This document shows, piece by piece, positions 8,844-18,154 of a DNA stretch of 64,000 nucleotides; within the stretch, counting starts at the first letter, position 1; each line of letters opens with the position of its first letter. The position numbers were made by a program, and so were the translations under genes. A model generated the notes under the pieces. The model made no database searches. It was given only the letters and a program-made list of their open reading frames with translations, and was not told where the DNA came from. The DNA comes from JALHST01 sp963798435. Its GTDB lineage: Bacteria; Bacteroidota; Bacteroidia; Flavobacteriales; Flavobacteriaceae. The DNA lies in contig CAWCTF010000004.1 of NCBI GenBank assembly GCA_963798435.1, positions 1,302,001-1,366,000 of the forward strand, given 5' to 3'.

Positions 8844-9674
8844 ATGGAGTCAATCATCAATTATTTTGAAACCATCCCTTCTTGGCATCGATCGCTGATT
8901 TTGGTCGGGGGGATTACTTTTTTCTGGCTTCTTGAGGGTACCGTCCCGCTCTATCGTTTTACGTATAAAAAATGGCGGCATGCCCTGCCAAATTTCTTTT
9001 TTACCTTGACGACCATCATCATCAATTTTGCCTTTGCATTTGTCTTGCTCAAAACAGCCGATTGGACGGTAGCCCATAATTTTGGCATTATTAATTGGCT
9101 GCCTGCCATTCCTTTATGGGCGTATGTCATCCTTGGCGTATTGTTGCTCGATTTCCTAGGTGCCTATCTTCCACACTATGTAGAACACCAGGTAAAACCT
9201 TTATGGATGATCCATCTGGTACACCATACCGACCACCATGTCGATACGACCACGGCGAATCGACACCACCCTTTGGAAAGTATCATTCGGTTTGTGTTTA
9301 CGCTTGTCGGGGTCTTTATCATCGGGACGCCGATTGGCATTATCATGCTATATCAATCGCTCTCGATCGTGGCAACCCAATTTGGCCACGCAAATATCAA
9401 ACTACCCAGGAGGATCGATGATGCGCTGAGTTGGGTGCTTGTTTCTCCCGATATGCATAAAGTGCACCATCATTACCTATTGCCGTATACCGATAGCAAT
9501 TATGGCAATATCTTCTCACTCTGGGACCGAATTTTCGGGACGTTTATGAAGCTCGATCGCGATACGATCGTGTACGGGGTAGATACCTTTCCTGACGAAA
9601 TCGAGAATGCGAGTATTAAAGGGCTATTAAAACAACCTTTTAATCCCTATAGAAAACCTACCACTGGAATTTAA
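8844..9674 (+). CDS. Sterol desaturase/fatty acid hydroxylase-family membrane protein
   Basis: Predicted 276-residue integral membrane protein with about four spans (residues 15-35, 50-72, 90-110, 145-175). The histidine clusters of the di-iron hydroxylase superfamily are present: HYVEH, HLVHHTDHHVD, NRHHPLE and HKVHHHY, followed by SNYGNIFSLWDRIFGTF. These are the eight or more His ligands expected. It likely hydroxylates or desaturates a lipid; the substrate is unknown. It follows repeat block B. TACCTTTG (8817-8824) and TATCTTTA (8832-8839, four bases before the ATG) are candidate -7 elements. Confidence 0.9.
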   Translation: MESIINYFETIPSWHRSLILVGGITFFWLLEGTVPLYRFTYKKWRHALPNFFFTLTTIIINFAFAFVLLKTADWTVAHNFGIINWLPAIPLWAYVILGVLLLDFLGAYLPHYVEHQVKPLWMIHLVHHTDHHVDTTTANRHHPLESIIRFVFTLVGVFIIGTPIGIIMLYQSLSIVATQFGHANIKLPRRIDDALSWVLVSPDMHKVHHHYLLPYTDSNYGNIFSLWDRIFGTFMKLDRDTIVYGVDTFPDEIENASIKGLLKQPFNPYRKPTTGI

Positions 9675-9883
9675 GTTTTTCCTTTGATTTTTTCATTCCC
9701 TTTAAGATTTTGGATTCTTAGTTGTGGTTTCAGCATTTCGCGGATGCACATTTTTGCATAATGGCCCTAGTTAAAGGGCACCAATCATGTTTAAAATTCG
9801 CGTGTATCAATTTGAAATTCGTTATAGTTAAGTATTGTGTGCCATTTGCATTTTTGTGATTTCAAAAAAGAAGGTTTCCAAAC

Positions 9884-11149
9884 TTACTCGGGATATATCA
9901 AATACTTTCCCCTGATAATCTTAAACTGCTCCAGATCTGGCTGCCAGCTTTTCTTGATTTCGGCTTCTGTCATCCCTGCTTCGATCTGTTGTTGTAAGGT
10001 AGCCGTTCCCGCATGTTTGGTAAACCCGGCGGTATTGAAGACCAAACTTTTATCCAGGGCATGGGTATAGGCATCGAGGAGCCATTGCAAGGATACTTCA
10101 CTCATTCTCTCGATCCTTGACAAATCCCTCCCATAGCATAACTTCCCTTTTTGTTTGGGCTCCTTGGCGCCAAAATTCGGTTCGGGGGTATACGAAAAAT
10201 CATAGCTAAGCGAATCCAAAAAAGGAGCCCCATAGCGTTGAAACTGATATTCGGTGCCACGTCCTGCATTGATATTCGTGCCTTCGAAAAGTCCCATACT
10301 GGGATATAGATTAATGGCCACATCATTGGGCAGATTGGGAGAGGGGCGAACCTGTACGTGATAGGTTGATTGGTGGGTCCAATTTTCCAATGGAATTACG
10401 GTGAGATCTGCTTTCACGCCATTTTTCAACCAGCCTTCCCCATTGATCATTTGCGCGTATTCCCCGATGGTCATGCCATACACCAGCGGAATCGGGGTCA
10501 TTCCTAAAAACCCCTCGTGTTCCGGTTCCATGGTCGGGCCATCTACATAGTGTCCGTTCGGGTTGGGGCGGTCTAACACTACAATAGGGACTCCATTTTC
10601 GGCACAGGCTTCCATTACCAATTGTAGCGTTGCGATATACGTATAAAATCGCACGCCGACATCCTGGATATCGAACAATACAAGGTCGATGTTCTTAAGT
10701 TGTTCGGCCGTAGGCTTACGATTTTTTCCATACAGGGAAATTATGGGCAGTCCGGTTTTTGCATCTGCGCTATCGATAACCTTTTCCCCGGCATCGGCCT
10801 CACCTCGAAAACCATGTTCAGGAGCGAAAACCTTTTTGATGGCCACTTGCAAGGCAAGTAACGAATCGACCAGGTGGGTTGTTCGAAAGTTTTCCGATGA
10901 TCCGCTCACGTATTCCCTGAAAATAACACTGGTCTGGTTTGCAACCACGGCAATGTTTTTCCCTTGCAACAAGGGCACATAGGCTTCGATCCTATTGGCG
11001 GCAACACGCAAAGGAGCCGCTTGCGAAGTTTCCGATTTGGGCTGTTGTGCTTCAATCTGGCTTTTTATTTGCTTCGCCTGGTTTCCACAGGTTGAACCTA
11101 TCAAAACCCATAATAAAACTGTATTTTTGAAACCGGATAAAAGCGCCAT
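9884..11149 (-). CDS. namZ: NamZ-type exo-beta-N-acetylmuramidase (DUF1343)
   Basis: Predicted 421-residue exported protein of the DUF1343 family, whose characterised members (NamZ) release terminal N-acetylmuramic acid from peptidoglycan fragments. Recognisable motifs are KKVFAPEHGFRGEADAG, SLYGKNRKP, LVLFDIQDVGVRFYTYI, DRPNPNGHYVDGP and the C-terminal KYLIYPE. An N-terminal hydrophobic segment ends in a cysteine (VLIGSTCGNQ) and may be a non-canonical lipoprotein signal. The start codon at 11147-11149 is only three bases from the divergent TTG start of the ABC permease. Likely role: cell-wall recycling in the periplasm. Confidence 0.88.
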   Translation of the reverse strand: MALLSGFKNTVLLWVLIGSTCGNQAKQIKSQIEAQQPKSETSQAAPLRVAANRIEAYVPLLQGKNIAVVANQTSVIFREYVSGSSENFRTTHLVDSLLALQVAIKKVFAPEHGFRGEADAGEKVIDSADAKTGLPIISLYGKNRKPTAEQLKNIDLVLFDIQDVGVRFYTYIATLQLVMEACAENGVPIVVLDRPNPNGHYVDGPTMEPEHEGFLGMTPIPLVYGMTIGEYAQMINGEGWLKNGVKADLTVIPLENWTHQSTYHVQVRPSPNLPNDVAINLYPSMGLFEGTNINAGRGTEYQFQRYGAPFLDSLSYDFSYTPEPNFGAKEPKQKGKLCYGRDLSRIERMSEVSLQWLLDAYTHALDKSLVFNTAGFTKHAGTATLQQQIEAGMTEAEIKKSWQPDLEQFKIIRGKYLIYPE

Positions 11150-11152
11150 AAT

Positions 11153-12394
11153 TTGAATTTAGAATATTTTATAGCCAAGCGACTCATTCGGGGTAGAGAG
11201 CATAAAATTAGTATATCCGCACCGATAATAAAAATAGCGATTGCCGCTATTGCCTTAGGGATTATCATGATGCTGATTGCCATTGCTACTGGCATAGGCC
11301 TTCAATACAAAATACGTGAAAAGGTTTCGGCATTTAATGGCCATATACAGATTACGAATTATGACAATAATTTCTCAGAGGTTTCGGTTGTCCCAGTTTC
11401 GGTACATCAAGACTTTTATCCAGAATTTAAAAATGTGGAGGGGGTGGCACATGTGCAAGCCATCGCGAACAAAGGGGGAATCATTCGTACCGAGGATACC
11501 TTTGAGGGTGTCATCGCCAAAGGGGTGGGGACCGATTATAATTGGAAGGTTTTTGAGGAGTTTTTAGTGGCCGGTCGGCTCCCTGATTATTCCGGGGAAT
11601 TGAATGATGAGGTTTTGATGTCGCGCCTTATGGCCAATCGTTTGGATCTAAAGACCGGGGATTCTTTTTTTGCATTTTTCTTGAAGGATGATGACCCTGA
11701 TCAGATTCCCAATCAACGAAAATTTACGATTAGCGGGCTGTACGATAGCGGTTTTGAAGAAATCGACGGGCAATACATTCTAATAGATATCCGTCATATA
11801 CAGCGAATGAATAAATGGGCAGCCGATCAGGTTGGTGGCTTCGAGGTGTTTTTGACCAGTTTTGACGATATTGATGCGAAGGCCAAGGAAATCTACGGAA
11901 AAACCTTGTCTGATTTGGATACACAAACTATTAAGGATAAATATCGAAAAATATTCGAATGGATCGGCCTATTCGATTTTAACATCGGCATCATCATCGG
12001 CATCATGATCATTGTTGGCGGCATTAACATGATTACCGCCCTCTTGGTACTTATCTTAGAGCGCACGCAGATGATCGGCATTTTAAAGGCCTTGGGCACG
12101 ACCAGCTGGAGCATTCGTAAAGTTTTTCTATACAACGCCGCCTATTTGATCGGGATTGGCCTACTTTGGGGTAATGCCATTGGTCTTGGCATTATTTGGG
12201 CACAGAACAACTATAAATTTTTAAAATTTCCGAATCCGAAGGAATATTATATCGATTATATCCCTGTGCATATAGACGTTCCGACCATACTATTATTGAA
12301 TGTTGGGGTTTTGATACTTTGTTTATTGATGCTTTTAGTGCCCTCCTATATCATCACTAAAATTACGCCCGTACAGGCAATTAAGTTTGAATAA
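11153..12394 (+). CDS. LolC/E-like ABC transporter permease (FtsX/MacB type)
   Basis: Predicted 413-residue permease. It has an N-terminal span (APIIKIAIAAIALGIIMMLI, residues 23-42), a periplasmic domain of about 230 residues, then three spans near the C terminus (about 280-305, 325-350 and 370-400), which is the FtsX/LolE topology. Flavobacterial homologues begin with MNFEYFIAKRLI-like sequence; here the matching codon is TTG at 11153, so a TTG start is the best choice. It probably moves lipoproteins or lipids from the inner membrane with an ATPase (LolD) encoded elsewhere. It is divergent from namZ. Confidence 0.87.
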   Translation: MNLEYFIAKRLIRGREHKISISAPIIKIAIAAIALGIIMMLIAIATGIGLQYKIREKVSAFNGHIQITNYDNNFSEVSVVPVSVHQDFYPEFKNVEGVAHVQAIANKGGIIRTEDTFEGVIAKGVGTDYNWKVFEEFLVAGRLPDYSGELNDEVLMSRLMANRLDLKTGDSFFAFFLKDDDPDQIPNQRKFTISGLYDSGFEEIDGQYILIDIRHIQRMNKWAADQVGGFEVFLTSFDDIDAKAKEIYGKTLSDLDTQTIKDKYRKIFEWIGLFDFNIGIIIGIMIIVGGINMITALLVLILERTQMIGILKALGTTSWSIRKVFLYNAAYLIGIGLLWGNAIGLGIIWAQNNYKFLKFPNPKEYYIDYIPVHIDVPTILLLNVGVLILCLLMLLVPSYIITKITPVQAIKFE

Positions 12395-12534
12395 AGAGGG
12401 TTTTGGGCATACGAGTTAAATGATTGGAAGTTTAAGGGCGTTGTTTTGGTATGGGTTAGGGATTATGGGCCTTTTAGGAGCAACGACCACTACTTAATGA
12501 TTTTTAAACTGCTACCGTCAAGTGATTACTGAAT

Positions 12535-13514
12535 ATGAGATACGCAAAAAACATACTTGAAACCATTGGAAATACCCCCTTGGTAAAGATCAATTTCCTT
12601 ACCGCCGAACTACCATGTTTGGTCTTGGCAAAGTATGAGACCTTCAATCCGGGGAACTCTACCAAGGATCGTATGGCGCTTCAGATGATCGAAGATGCGG
12701 AACGGGAAGGCCTGCTAAAACCTGGGAGCACCATTGTAGAAGGAACCTCTGGAAATACGGGCATGGGCCTCGCCCTGGCTGCCACGGTAAAGGGGTATAA
12801 ACTCATATGCGTCATTAGCGATAAGCAATCCCAGGAAAAAATAGATATCCTCCGCGCCATGGGTAGTGAGGTCGTGGTGTGCCCTACTGATGTGGCACCA
12901 GAGGACCCCAAAGCTACTATTCGACGGCGCGACGGCTGGCCACTGAGATCCCGAATGCATGGTATGCCAACCAGTATGATAATCTCTCGAACACGAAAGC
13001 CCACTTTTTGACCACCGGTCCTGAAATTTGGGAACAGACCGAAGGTAAGGTCACTCATTTTGTCGTTGGTGTGGGAACCGGCGGTACGGTTTCAGGTATT
13101 GGGACCTACCTTAAATCTAAAAACCCGGAAATCAAGGTTTGGGGTGTAGACACTTACGGATCGGTTTTTAAAAAATATCACGAAACCGGTATTTTTGACG
13201 AAAACGAAATATATCCTTATAGTACAGAAGGTATCGGGGAGGATATCCTTCCTAAAAACGTAAATTTTGACATTATTGATGGCTTTACCAAGGTGAGCGA
13301 TAAGGATGCCGCCCTCTATACCCGGAAATTGGCTTCGGAAGAGGCCATGTTTTTGGGGAATTCAGCAGGTGCTGCAATTAAAGGGTTGCTACAATTGAAG
13401 GAACATTTCAAAAAGGATGACGTTGTTGTGGTGTTGTTCCACGATCACGGTAGTCGGTACGTGGGCAAGATATTCAATGATCGTTGGATGAAGGAAAAGG
13501 GGTTTCTTGAATAG
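12535..13514 (+). CDS. PLP-dependent cysteine synthase/cystathionine beta-synthase-like, one-base frameshift
   Basis: A fold-type II PLP enzyme of about 326 residues read in two frames. The first part holds the PLP lysine in NPGNSTKDRMA and the phosphate loop EGTSGNTGMGLALA; the second holds VGVGTGGTVSGIG and LGNSAGAA. The frame breaks at 12907-12912 (CCCAAAG): adding one A or C restores SYYSTARRLATEIP in line with homologues. The rest is intact and full length for the short form without CBS repeats. Either the consensus lacks a base or the gene is a recent pseudogene. Reaction by family: beta-replacement on serine derivatives or cystathionine synthesis. Confidence 0.85.
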
Positions 13515-13543
13515 TTTAAATTAAAAAATATCATTTTATAAAC

Positions 13544-14938
13544 ATGAATTTTATGCGTCGCCCTGTTCCTTTACTATTTTTTGGTTACCTGATTATTTTT
13601 GTCCTGACCATTGGTTGTGATAGTGAAAACCTACAACAAGCAAATGAGGAAACCACAACTTCAGTTACAAAGCCCGAAGATCGTCTGCCACAAATCGTGG
13701 TCAATACAAATGGGGCTGCTATTGTGGATGAACCTAAAATAAATGCAAAAATGACCGTCACCACTTTTAACGGTGTCGATTTTGATGGCGATATCGGCAT
13801 CGAAATAAGAGGAAATAGCTCTCAGATGTTCCCTAAGAAATCGTATGGTTTAGAAACTCGGGATGCTATTAATGAAGATTTGGATGTTTCGGTATTGGGA
13901 TTTCCCGAGGAGTCTGATTGGATTTTATATGCTCCCTATAGCGACAAGTCACTCATGCGAAATGTTTTGATTTATGACCTCTCCCGTGCTATTGATAAAT
14001 ACGCTAGTAGAACACAATTCGTGGAGCTTACGATCAATGATACGTATCAAGGGGTATACGTATTTATGGAAAAATTAAAGCGTGATGTAAATCGCATCGA
14101 CATCAACAAGTTGAAGGTTGATGAAAATACCGGTGAAGATCTAACGGGTGGGTATATACTTAAGATCGATAAAGCCGATGGCCCCAACTTTGGTATGGAG
14201 TACACCGACTTGAATTCATTCGGCTCGGACTATGTGCCATTGAAGGCTATGGGAGGGCAGTCAATTCGTTTTTTGTACGAAGAACCCAAGGAGGACGAGA
14301 TTACAGCAGAACAAAAGGCCTTTATTTCAGAATATATGGCCGATTTTGAAAATGCCTTGGCTTCTGATGTTTTTGAAGATACCACCCTAGGGTATTCTAA
14401 TTTTATAGATGTGCCAAGTTTTATCGACTTCTTTTTATTAAATGAAATCTCGAATAATGTAGATGGCTATCGATTAAGTACCTTTCTGCAAAAAGACAAG
14501 AATGAAAAGCTTAAAATGGGCCCTATTTGGGACTTCAACCTCGCTTTTGGCAATGCCGATTATTGCAGTGGCGGGGAAACCGATGTATGGGCCTATAAAT
14601 TCAATGAACGCTGCAATGCCGATTTTTGGCTTGTTCCTTTTTGGTGGGAACGCCTCCTAGAAGACCCGGCCTATGTTGAACAGCTCAAAACCCGATATAC
14701 AATGCTTCGTGCTGGTGTATTCTCAGAAGCAAACATAATCGCAAAAATTGAAACATACAGAAATACCCTGGCCAATGCAGATGCCCTCGATACAAACTTT
14801 TCCACCTGGCCAGTACTGGGCATGTATGTTTGGCCTAATTTTTACGTAGGCAACACCTACAACGAAGAGCTCGATTATTTGCAAAATTGGATACATGATC
14901 GATTAATTTGGTTGGATGGTGCCATCAGTTCACTATAA
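13544..14938 (+). CDS. CotH kinase-family lipoprotein
   Basis: Predicted 464-residue lipoprotein: a hydrophobic N terminus ends in VLTIGCDSEN (Cys about residue 25). It matches the CotH kinase fold, atypical kinases known from spore coats but widespread as secreted proteins in Bacteroidota. Motifs are IEIRGNSSQMFPKKSYGLE, LYAPYSDKSLMRN, VFMEKLKRDVNRIDI, GGYILKIDKADG and, near the C terminus, LKMGPIWDFNLAFGNADY with the metal-binding D-F-N. Its protein or glycan target is unknown. The epimerase-like gene follows after nine bases. The second in-frame ATG (MRRP) three codons on may be the true start. Confidence 0.9.
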   Translation: MNFMRRPVPLLFFGYLIIFVLTIGCDSENLQQANEETTTSVTKPEDRLPQIVVNTNGAAIVDEPKINAKMTVTTFNGVDFDGDIGIEIRGNSSQMFPKKSYGLETRDAINEDLDVSVLGFPEESDWILYAPYSDKSLMRNVLIYDLSRAIDKYASRTQFVELTINDTYQGVYVFMEKLKRDVNRIDINKLKVDENTGEDLTGGYILKIDKADGPNFGMEYTDLNSFGSDYVPLKAMGGQSIRFLYEEPKEDEITAEQKAFISEYMADFENALASDVFEDTTLGYSNFIDVPSFIDFFLLNEISNNVDGYRLSTFLQKDKNEKLKMGPIWDFNLAFGNADYCSGGETDVWAYKFNERCNADFWLVPFWWERLLEDPAYVEQLKTRYTMLRAGVFSEANIIAKIETYRNTLANADALDTNFSTWPVLGMYVWPNFYVGNTYNEELDYLQNWIHDRLIWLDGAISSL

Positions 14939-14947
14939 GTTAGAAAT

Positions 14948-15727
14948 ATGAAGCTACGTCTTGATTTTAAGAATTTTGTGGTCGAAGTTGATGGTGGTGA
15001 ATTGACTAGTTATCAGGTCGGGGGACATGAATTTATGCATCAAAAAGGAAGTCCCGGTTGGGGCCATACCGATATCGAGATGTTTCCCATAATCGGTCCG
15101 ACTTCTAAAACTCACTTTCAAGTCAAAACGCCAAAAGGAGACGCAATTCAGGATCAGCACGGGCTATTACGTGAATTACCCTATCAGCTTATTTCCCAAA
15201 ATGCTACCGAAGCAGTATTCCTCAAAACCTATTCTGCAGGAACCGTTGTACCTAACTCAAAATTTCCTAAAAAATCTAGTGCCAAAACGGTATTCTGGCC
15301 GTATGACTTTCAATTTGAAAAGCGTTTTGAGCTTACCGAGGCAGGCCTGACGATTGCATTTAAGATAACCGGGGAAAAAGACATGCCCTTTATGCTTGGC
15401 TTTCATCCTGCGTTTAAACTTTCTACCGAACGGCCCGTTTTGAACACCGGGAAAAAGACGATTTCCCTTGCCGAAGTATTGGAAGTTGGCAGTAGGGCAC
15501 TACAAGTGGCCGATTGCAATGAAATAATAGTAAACGACAGCGAGCGACTTCGGATACGCACAACCGGATTTCGTCATTTTATGTTATGGACCGAGGTTCC
15601 GAATATGATTTGTATTGAACCGATTACGTTCTACCCGTATGCGGTTTCCCAGGATACTTTAGAACAAGGGTTTCAATTCTTAAACAAGACAGGCATGGAA
15701 TTTACGGTGAAACTGAGTATTTTATAA
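14948..15727 (+). CDS. Aldose 1-epimerase-like protein
   Basis: Predicted 259-residue cytoplasmic beta-sandwich protein of the galactose-mutarotase superfamily. The catalytic region is visible as a His in FMLGFHPAFKL and an Asp/Glu in the C-terminal segment MICIEPITFYP. HGLLREL near residue 70 matches the conserved substrate-binding His/Arg. It should interconvert sugar anomers; whether the substrate is free or phosphorylated is unclear. It lies between the CotH gene and the Crp/Fnr gene (5-base gap), so all three may be one transcript. Confidence 0.85.
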   Translation: MKLRLDFKNFVVEVDGGELTSYQVGGHEFMHQKGSPGWGHTDIEMFPIIGPTSKTHFQVKTPKGDAIQDQHGLLRELPYQLISQNATEAVFLKTYSAGTVVPNSKFPKKSSAKTVFWPYDFQFEKRFELTEAGLTIAFKITGEKDMPFMLGFHPAFKLSTERPVLNTGKKTISLAEVLEVGSRALQVADCNEIIVNDSERLRIRTTGFRHFMLWTEVPNMICIEPITFYPYAVSQDTLEQGFQFLNKTGMEFTVKLSIL

Positions 15728-15732
15728 GAAAA

Positions 15733-16374
15733 ATGAACACGTTAAGCGAAACATTAGATCAAAATTACGGGTACTTATTTGAAGCGCCTTTATTGAAGGA
15801 AATCGAGCAAGTTGGGGGCTATAAAAAGGTCAAGCAAGGTGACATTCTACTCGATATTGGCGAACCGATAACCAAGATGCCCCTGCTCCTCCATGGGGCT
15901 ATCAAAATACTCCGGGAAGATGATAATGGCGATGAGCTCCTGCTCTATTTTTTAGAGCGTGGCGACTCCTGTGCCATGACTTTTTCCTGCTGTATGGGCA
16001 AAAAGAAAAGCGAGATCCGTGCCGTCGCCGAAACCGATGCCGAATTGATTATGATTCCGGTTGAGAATATGCAGATTTGGATGGGGAAATACCCAAGTTG
16101 GCAACAATTTATCCTCGATAGCTATCATACGCGCATCACAGAATTATTCGAAACGATCGATACCCTGGCCTTTATGAAGATGGATGAACGTCTCTTAAAA
16201 CATTTGCAGGACAAGGCGAAGGTGAACCAAGACGAAATGATTCAAAGTACCCATCAGGAAATTGCCTATGATCTGAACACTTCACGGGTCGTTATTTCAA
16301 GACTCTTGAAAAAATTGGAGAAGGAAGGGAAGATTAAAATGTACCGCAACCAGATCGAGGTAATCGAATTGTAA
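15733..16374 (+). CDS. Crp/Fnr-family transcriptional regulator with Cys motif
   Basis: Predicted 213-residue regulator: cyclic-nucleotide-binding-type beta barrel (about residues 25-125), dimer helix, and a winged helix at the C terminus (STHQEIAYDLNTSRVVISRLLKKLE). Within the sensor domain the motif GDSCAMTFSCCMGKKKSE puts cysteines at 80, 86 and 87, as in a flavobacterial subgroup I recall next to sulfur-handling genes (MBL/rhodanese, SulP, YeeE). I infer that the cysteines sense redox or sulfane sulfur rather than bind cAMP. The nearest such genes here are at 27-31 kb. It starts 5 bases after the epimerase-like gene. Confidence 0.9.
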   Translation: MNTLSETLDQNYGYLFEAPLLKEIEQVGGYKKVKQGDILLDIGEPITKMPLLLHGAIKILREDDNGDELLLYFLERGDSCAMTFSCCMGKKKSEIRAVAETDAELIMIPVENMQIWMGKYPSWQQFILDSYHTRITELFETIDTLAFMKMDERLLKHLQDKAKVNQDEMIQSTHQEIAYDLNTSRVVISRLLKKLEKEGKIKMYRNQIEVIEL

Positions 16375-16492
16375 GAAGCGACAGCGAGTCAACGAAAAAG
16401 GTCTTAATTACGCGCAATTAAAAATTTATATCCTATAAAACGGGCATTCTAATGATAGGAGCCCTATTTTCATAACATAATATTTCACAGGG

Positions 16493-18154
16493 ATGCAGCG
16501 GCAATTTCTAAAAATTACTGGGTTTTTTATATTTTTCTGTATAGCGAATTTACGATCAGGCCTTGGGCAGACAGAAAATCGGCAACCTGAAGGCTATGGG
16601 CAATTGGTTGCCTTGTTCAGTGATTGGCGCACGTTTGAAAGACCCCCGATGCTACATGGGGCACCCGATTATACGGCCGAGGCCTTCGAAAAGCGTGGGC
16701 CCGTATTCAAAAAACTGCAGGCAGATTTGCAGGCTATAGATACCGTGGGTTGGACCATTTCCCAACAAATAGATTGGCGCATCGTACGGGCCGAAATGAA
16801 TGGGTATGACTTCAATTTTCGCATTCTTAAACCCTGGGCGCGTGATCCGGCATTCTATAAATCGTTTTTTACCGAACGCAGCGATGTCCCGGCTCATGAA
16901 GGGCCTACACACCACATGATTACCGATATTTGGACCTATAGTTTTCCGTTAATCGCAGCCGAAAAAGACAGGCTTTTGGCAGACCTTCGTATAATCGCGC
17001 CTTTAAACGACCAAGCCAAGAAAAATCTAACCGGGAATGCACGGGAACTTTGGATTGCCGGTATTCGGGTCATTCAGACCCAAAGCGAGGAACTAAAGAC
17101 ACTCCTCGACCAGCCTAAGGTTGCAGAGGACCCAGAGCTTGTGGCGACCATTCAAGCAGCCATAGCATCTACCGATGAGTTAGCCGGTTGGCTCCAAAAA
17201 GAGGCTACGGTAAAAACTGGACCTTCGGGTATCGGAAAGGACAATTACACTTGGTATCTGCAAAATGTGAACCTAGTGCCCTTAACCTGGGACGATGAGG
17301 TCATGTTGTTGAAGCGTGAACTGGCCAGGGCATGGTCATCCTTGAAATTGGAGGAACAACGAAATCGGGATTTGCCCCCACTCGTTGCGGCCGATTCCCC
17401 AGAAACCTATGATGCACGGGCGGAAGCATCGGCAAATGATCTCCTCACATTTTTAGAGGAGCATGATATCTTAACGGTAAAAGATTATTTCGGACCGGCT
17501 TTGCGTGAACATTTGGGTAGTTTTGTTCCCATTGAACGACGTAATTTTTTCCTCATAACCGAACATTTCGATCCTCGCCCACTTTATTCACATTTTTATC
17601 ATTGGTTTGAATTGGCACGAATGGAAAAGGAGCCCAATGCCAGTATAATACGTCGAGGCCCTTTATTGTATAATATTTTTGCAGTTCGTAATGAAGGCAT
17701 GGCCACTGCGGCAGAAGAGCTCTTTATGCAGGCGGGGCTGTATGATAAAGAACCAAGGGTACGTGAAATCGTTTATATCATGATTGCACAACGGGCTGCC
17801 CGTGGTTTGGGTTCCCTGTATGCGCAGGCCAATGAGATGACCATGGAGCAGGCCGGAAGTATTCACTCGGAGTTTACACCGCGGGGTTGGATGAAGACCG
17901 AAAGAGAATTGTTGCTATTTGAACAGCACCTTTATCTGCGGCAACCCGGGTACGGCACTAGCTACATTACCGGGAAATATCTGATCGAGGCCGCCTTGGC
18001 CGATTACGCCCGATTGCAGGAAGAACGAAAACTTCCCTTTCATATCAAGGACTTCTTTGACAAAATGAATGCCATAGGCAATATTCCAGTATCCTTAGGA
18101 CATTGGCAATTGACCGGGCATCATAATTTTATGGGTGGATTAAAAAATGAATAA
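16493..18154 (+). CDS. DUF885-family secreted protein
   Basis: Predicted 553-residue protein with a signal peptide (GFFIFFCIANLRSGLGQ, cleavage after about residue 26). The mostly helical body and the C-terminal segments GWMKTERELLLFEQHLYLRQ and PGYGTSYITGKYLIE match the DUF885 family, distant from metallocarboxypeptidases. I do not find the HExxPGH-like zinc site of many members, so activity is doubtful. The stop overlaps the start of the APC permease by 8 bases, so the two are translationally coupled and the substrate may be an amino acid or peptide. Confidence 0.75.
   Translation: MQRQFLKITGFFIFFCIANLRSGLGQTENRQPEGYGQLVALFSDWRTFERPPMLHGAPDYTAEAFEKRGPVFKKLQADLQAIDTVGWTISQQIDWRIVRAEMNGYDFNFRILKPWARDPAFYKSFFTERSDVPAHEGPTHHMITDIWTYSFPLIAAEKDRLLADLRIIAPLNDQAKKNLTGNARELWIAGIRVIQTQSEELKTLLDQPKVAEDPELVATIQAAIASTDELAGWLQKEATVKTGPSGIGKDNYTWYLQNVNLVPLTWDDEVMLLKRELARAWSSLKLEEQRNRDLPPLVAADSPETYDARAEASANDLLTFLEEHDILTVKDYFGPALREHLGSFVPIERRNFFLITEHFDPRPLYSHFYHWFELARMEKEPNASIIRRGPLLYNIFAVRNEGMATAAEELFMQAGLYDKEPRVREIVYIMIAQRAARGLGSLYAQANEMTMEQAGSIHSEFTPRGWMKTERELLLFEQHLYLRQPGYGTSYITGKYLIEAALADYARLQEERKLPFHIKDFFDKMNAIGNIPVSLGHWQLTGHHNFMGGLKNE

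Noticed and set aside
12904..12914. Programmed -1 ribosomal frameshift in the cysteine synthase-like gene
   Set aside because: The CCCAAAG string is not aligned with the zero frame as X XXY YYZ, and slipping would mispair at the A site; no stem-loop follows.
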